From Rhipicephalus microplus (lineage: Eukaryota; Arthropoda; Arachnida; Ixodida; Ixodidae): a DNA stretch of 64,000 nt. This document shows, piece by piece, positions 62,414 through 64,000 of this stretch (within the stretch, counting starts at the first letter, position 1; each line of letters starts with the position of its first letter). A program made the position numbers and the translations under genes. The DNA is taken from positions 71,353,906 through 71,417,905 of the forward strand of contig NC_134707.1 in assembly GCF_043290135.1 (NCBI RefSeq), read 5' to 3'. The notes below the pieces were generated by a model. That model had not been told where the DNA came from and made no database searches. It saw only the letters and a program-made list of their open reading frames with translations.

Positions 62414-64000
62414 ACTGTCTGGCGGAAAGTGTTTGCTTAGGTACGTTACGGGAATAAGATATTATTCATGTCCTAACTATAGCGTCTTATTCGTCAAAAC
62501 ATCTTACCCTCCAATACTAATGTCAGTTTAGGCCAAGTTAGAGGCGTGATAACGAAACCACGTATACGTATGCAGCTAGATAAATTAATGAATAGATGGA
62601 TACATAGATAGACGCCAAAATTACTTGCAGTACGCGAAGAAATCTTTCACATATAAAACTAAGGGAAGCACAGTGCACTACCTTCGTTGAACGCTGCATC
62701 TCAGTGACTGACGATGTCGGAATGTGCCAAAAAATTTGCTCGTGCGTATGAAAGCTCAAGATGGGCTGATGCGAGCGCGTTCGTTTTATATCCATGAGGT
62801 GTTTACAAAAACGGAAGAAAATATGATTGAATACTTTACTTACAAACCACTTAGTTTTTCGGGAACCGCTTTTGTAACATAACTAATATTAGTTAGTTAA
62901 TATTTTATTGATTGACTTAGCGTAGGCGTTTGCATTAGGAAGTTGTAGTGCATGCCAGTGCCTGGCGTACCCGTTTCAAGAAATCACAAAGTAACACATA
63001 GTTGTAGATGCTGATAATCGAATTTCAAGGCAGAAATTTAAACTGTTTGTGCTAGGCGCACACAGAGTGCGACCACTCTGTTACGCCAGAGTGGAACTAC
63101 CCACGACAAGTACGCGACTGAATTTGAATGAAGGTGCGCCATAGCCACACTAGTTCTTTGAAACCAGCAAGCTATCTCACTTGTGTCAGCACATTGTCTT
63201 ACTTTGGCGTAAAGTGTTTGTTGCTTACTCGTATATTTGGGACTATGCACATGAAAGCCTCTATATCGACCTCTCATATGCCTGCAAAGCATAAACCTCG
63301 GAATAGCTACTTCTAGCAAGAAGGAGAAATAGTGTTTTGCTTTTTTATACAGTTTAAGAGAGGAACAATTCGGCACCACCCATTGCCTGTAAAAACTACG
63401 TAATCTGCTGTCTCACTTCAAGATGACTACAGAGTTTTTACTGGATTCAGCTTCACCGTGCCTTCTCTAAATTTTGTCCAGGGCCGTTCCGGCATCAGAC
63501 ATTGGAAAAGTCGTGCTTAGCGCTCTACGAACGCGATGAGTTTGGACTTCTTCGCTCCAACTCCATGGTGAATACAATGAACGACATCCAACTTTCCCGA
63601 TTTCCGAACAATATGTATGCCATAATTTATCATGATGAAATAACTTTATTGATTAAATAACTTTATTGATAAATTATTAGGCGCTACAAATTTTCCTAAA
63701 CAAATAACTGCACTCAAGCAAATACTAAAAATATGATGAGGTCCTGTTAGTTTATTTGCGTCCACGAGATTTTAGTTGTGGTAAAGTATTTCTGCTTTTA
63801 CATGGAGAATATCTGCGATCTCTGCAGCAGCCTGACGCTCATAAAATTTTATTACAATTCAGCATCCTAAAAAGTAACACTAGGAATAGGTTAGCTGCCC
63901 AATATAGAAAAAAAAAGCATTTACGATGTTCAACACGTTAAGGTTGTCATTTTCGGCCATGAACTAAATTTATTGTCGTGTTAAGCGAATAACTAACTTG
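62414..64000. other. No gene recognised
   Basis: AT-rich DNA, no supported open frame. A short local duplication of a taactttattgattaaa type occurs near 63640-63670. Confidence 0.55.

Overview
The window looks like intergenic nuclear DNA of an arthropod, most likely a hard (ixodid) tick. No complete host gene is visible. Nearly everything recognisable is a transposable element, a retroposed tRNA-derived SINE or a simple repeat, set in AT-rich DNA full of stop codons. The tick assignment is an inference from memory of families: a Ruka-like SINE, an I-type LINE with C2HC gag and RNase H, short-LTR Ty3/gypsy elements and very long (AT)n tracts. No database search was run.

Layout. 2478-9945: a decayed CR1-like LINE, cut in two by a full-length 6.0-kb I-type LINE (3629-9632) with a perfect 13-bp target-site duplication. 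The I-type LINE carries a short antisense retroposon inside ORF1. 10348-19680: a dead minus-strand Ty3/gypsy element (gypsy-2). Its protease domain is split by about 4.7 kb of foreign DNA (about 13921-18650) holding a THAP-domain ORF, a GC-rich promoter-like segment, tandemly duplicated exon-like units and a 35-bp tandem repeat. 20-27.4 kb: mostly featureless, with microsatellites, a perfect 15-bp hairpin and a two-unit repeat. 27464-28065: Ruka-like SINE material. 28086-33281: a young, apparently intact Ty3/gypsy element (gypsy-1) with 169-bp LTRs that differ at two positions.

33765-34930: mosaic of three repeat modules that recur separately at 58 and 62 kb. 35.8 kb: a second SINE family. 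39213-43938: two different short LTR elements that encode only a Gag-like protein and no Pol, lying in opposite orientation in one (AT)n locus. 47151: a third SINE family with target duplication and a second copy at 60.4 kb. 49.96 kb and 60.7 kb: Tc1-like and mariner-like transposase relics. 62180-62413: a 3 x 78-bp minisatellite.

How the parts relate. The I-type LINE and gypsy-1 are recent and nearly or fully coding. Gypsy-1 has a complete set of cis signals: LTRs, primer site, a heptamer plus hairpin at the gag/pol junction, and a polypurine tract. The two gag-only elements would need a reverse transcriptase and integrase from elsewhere. Gypsy-2, the CR1 relic and both DNA-transposon relics have lost catalytic residues or reading frame.
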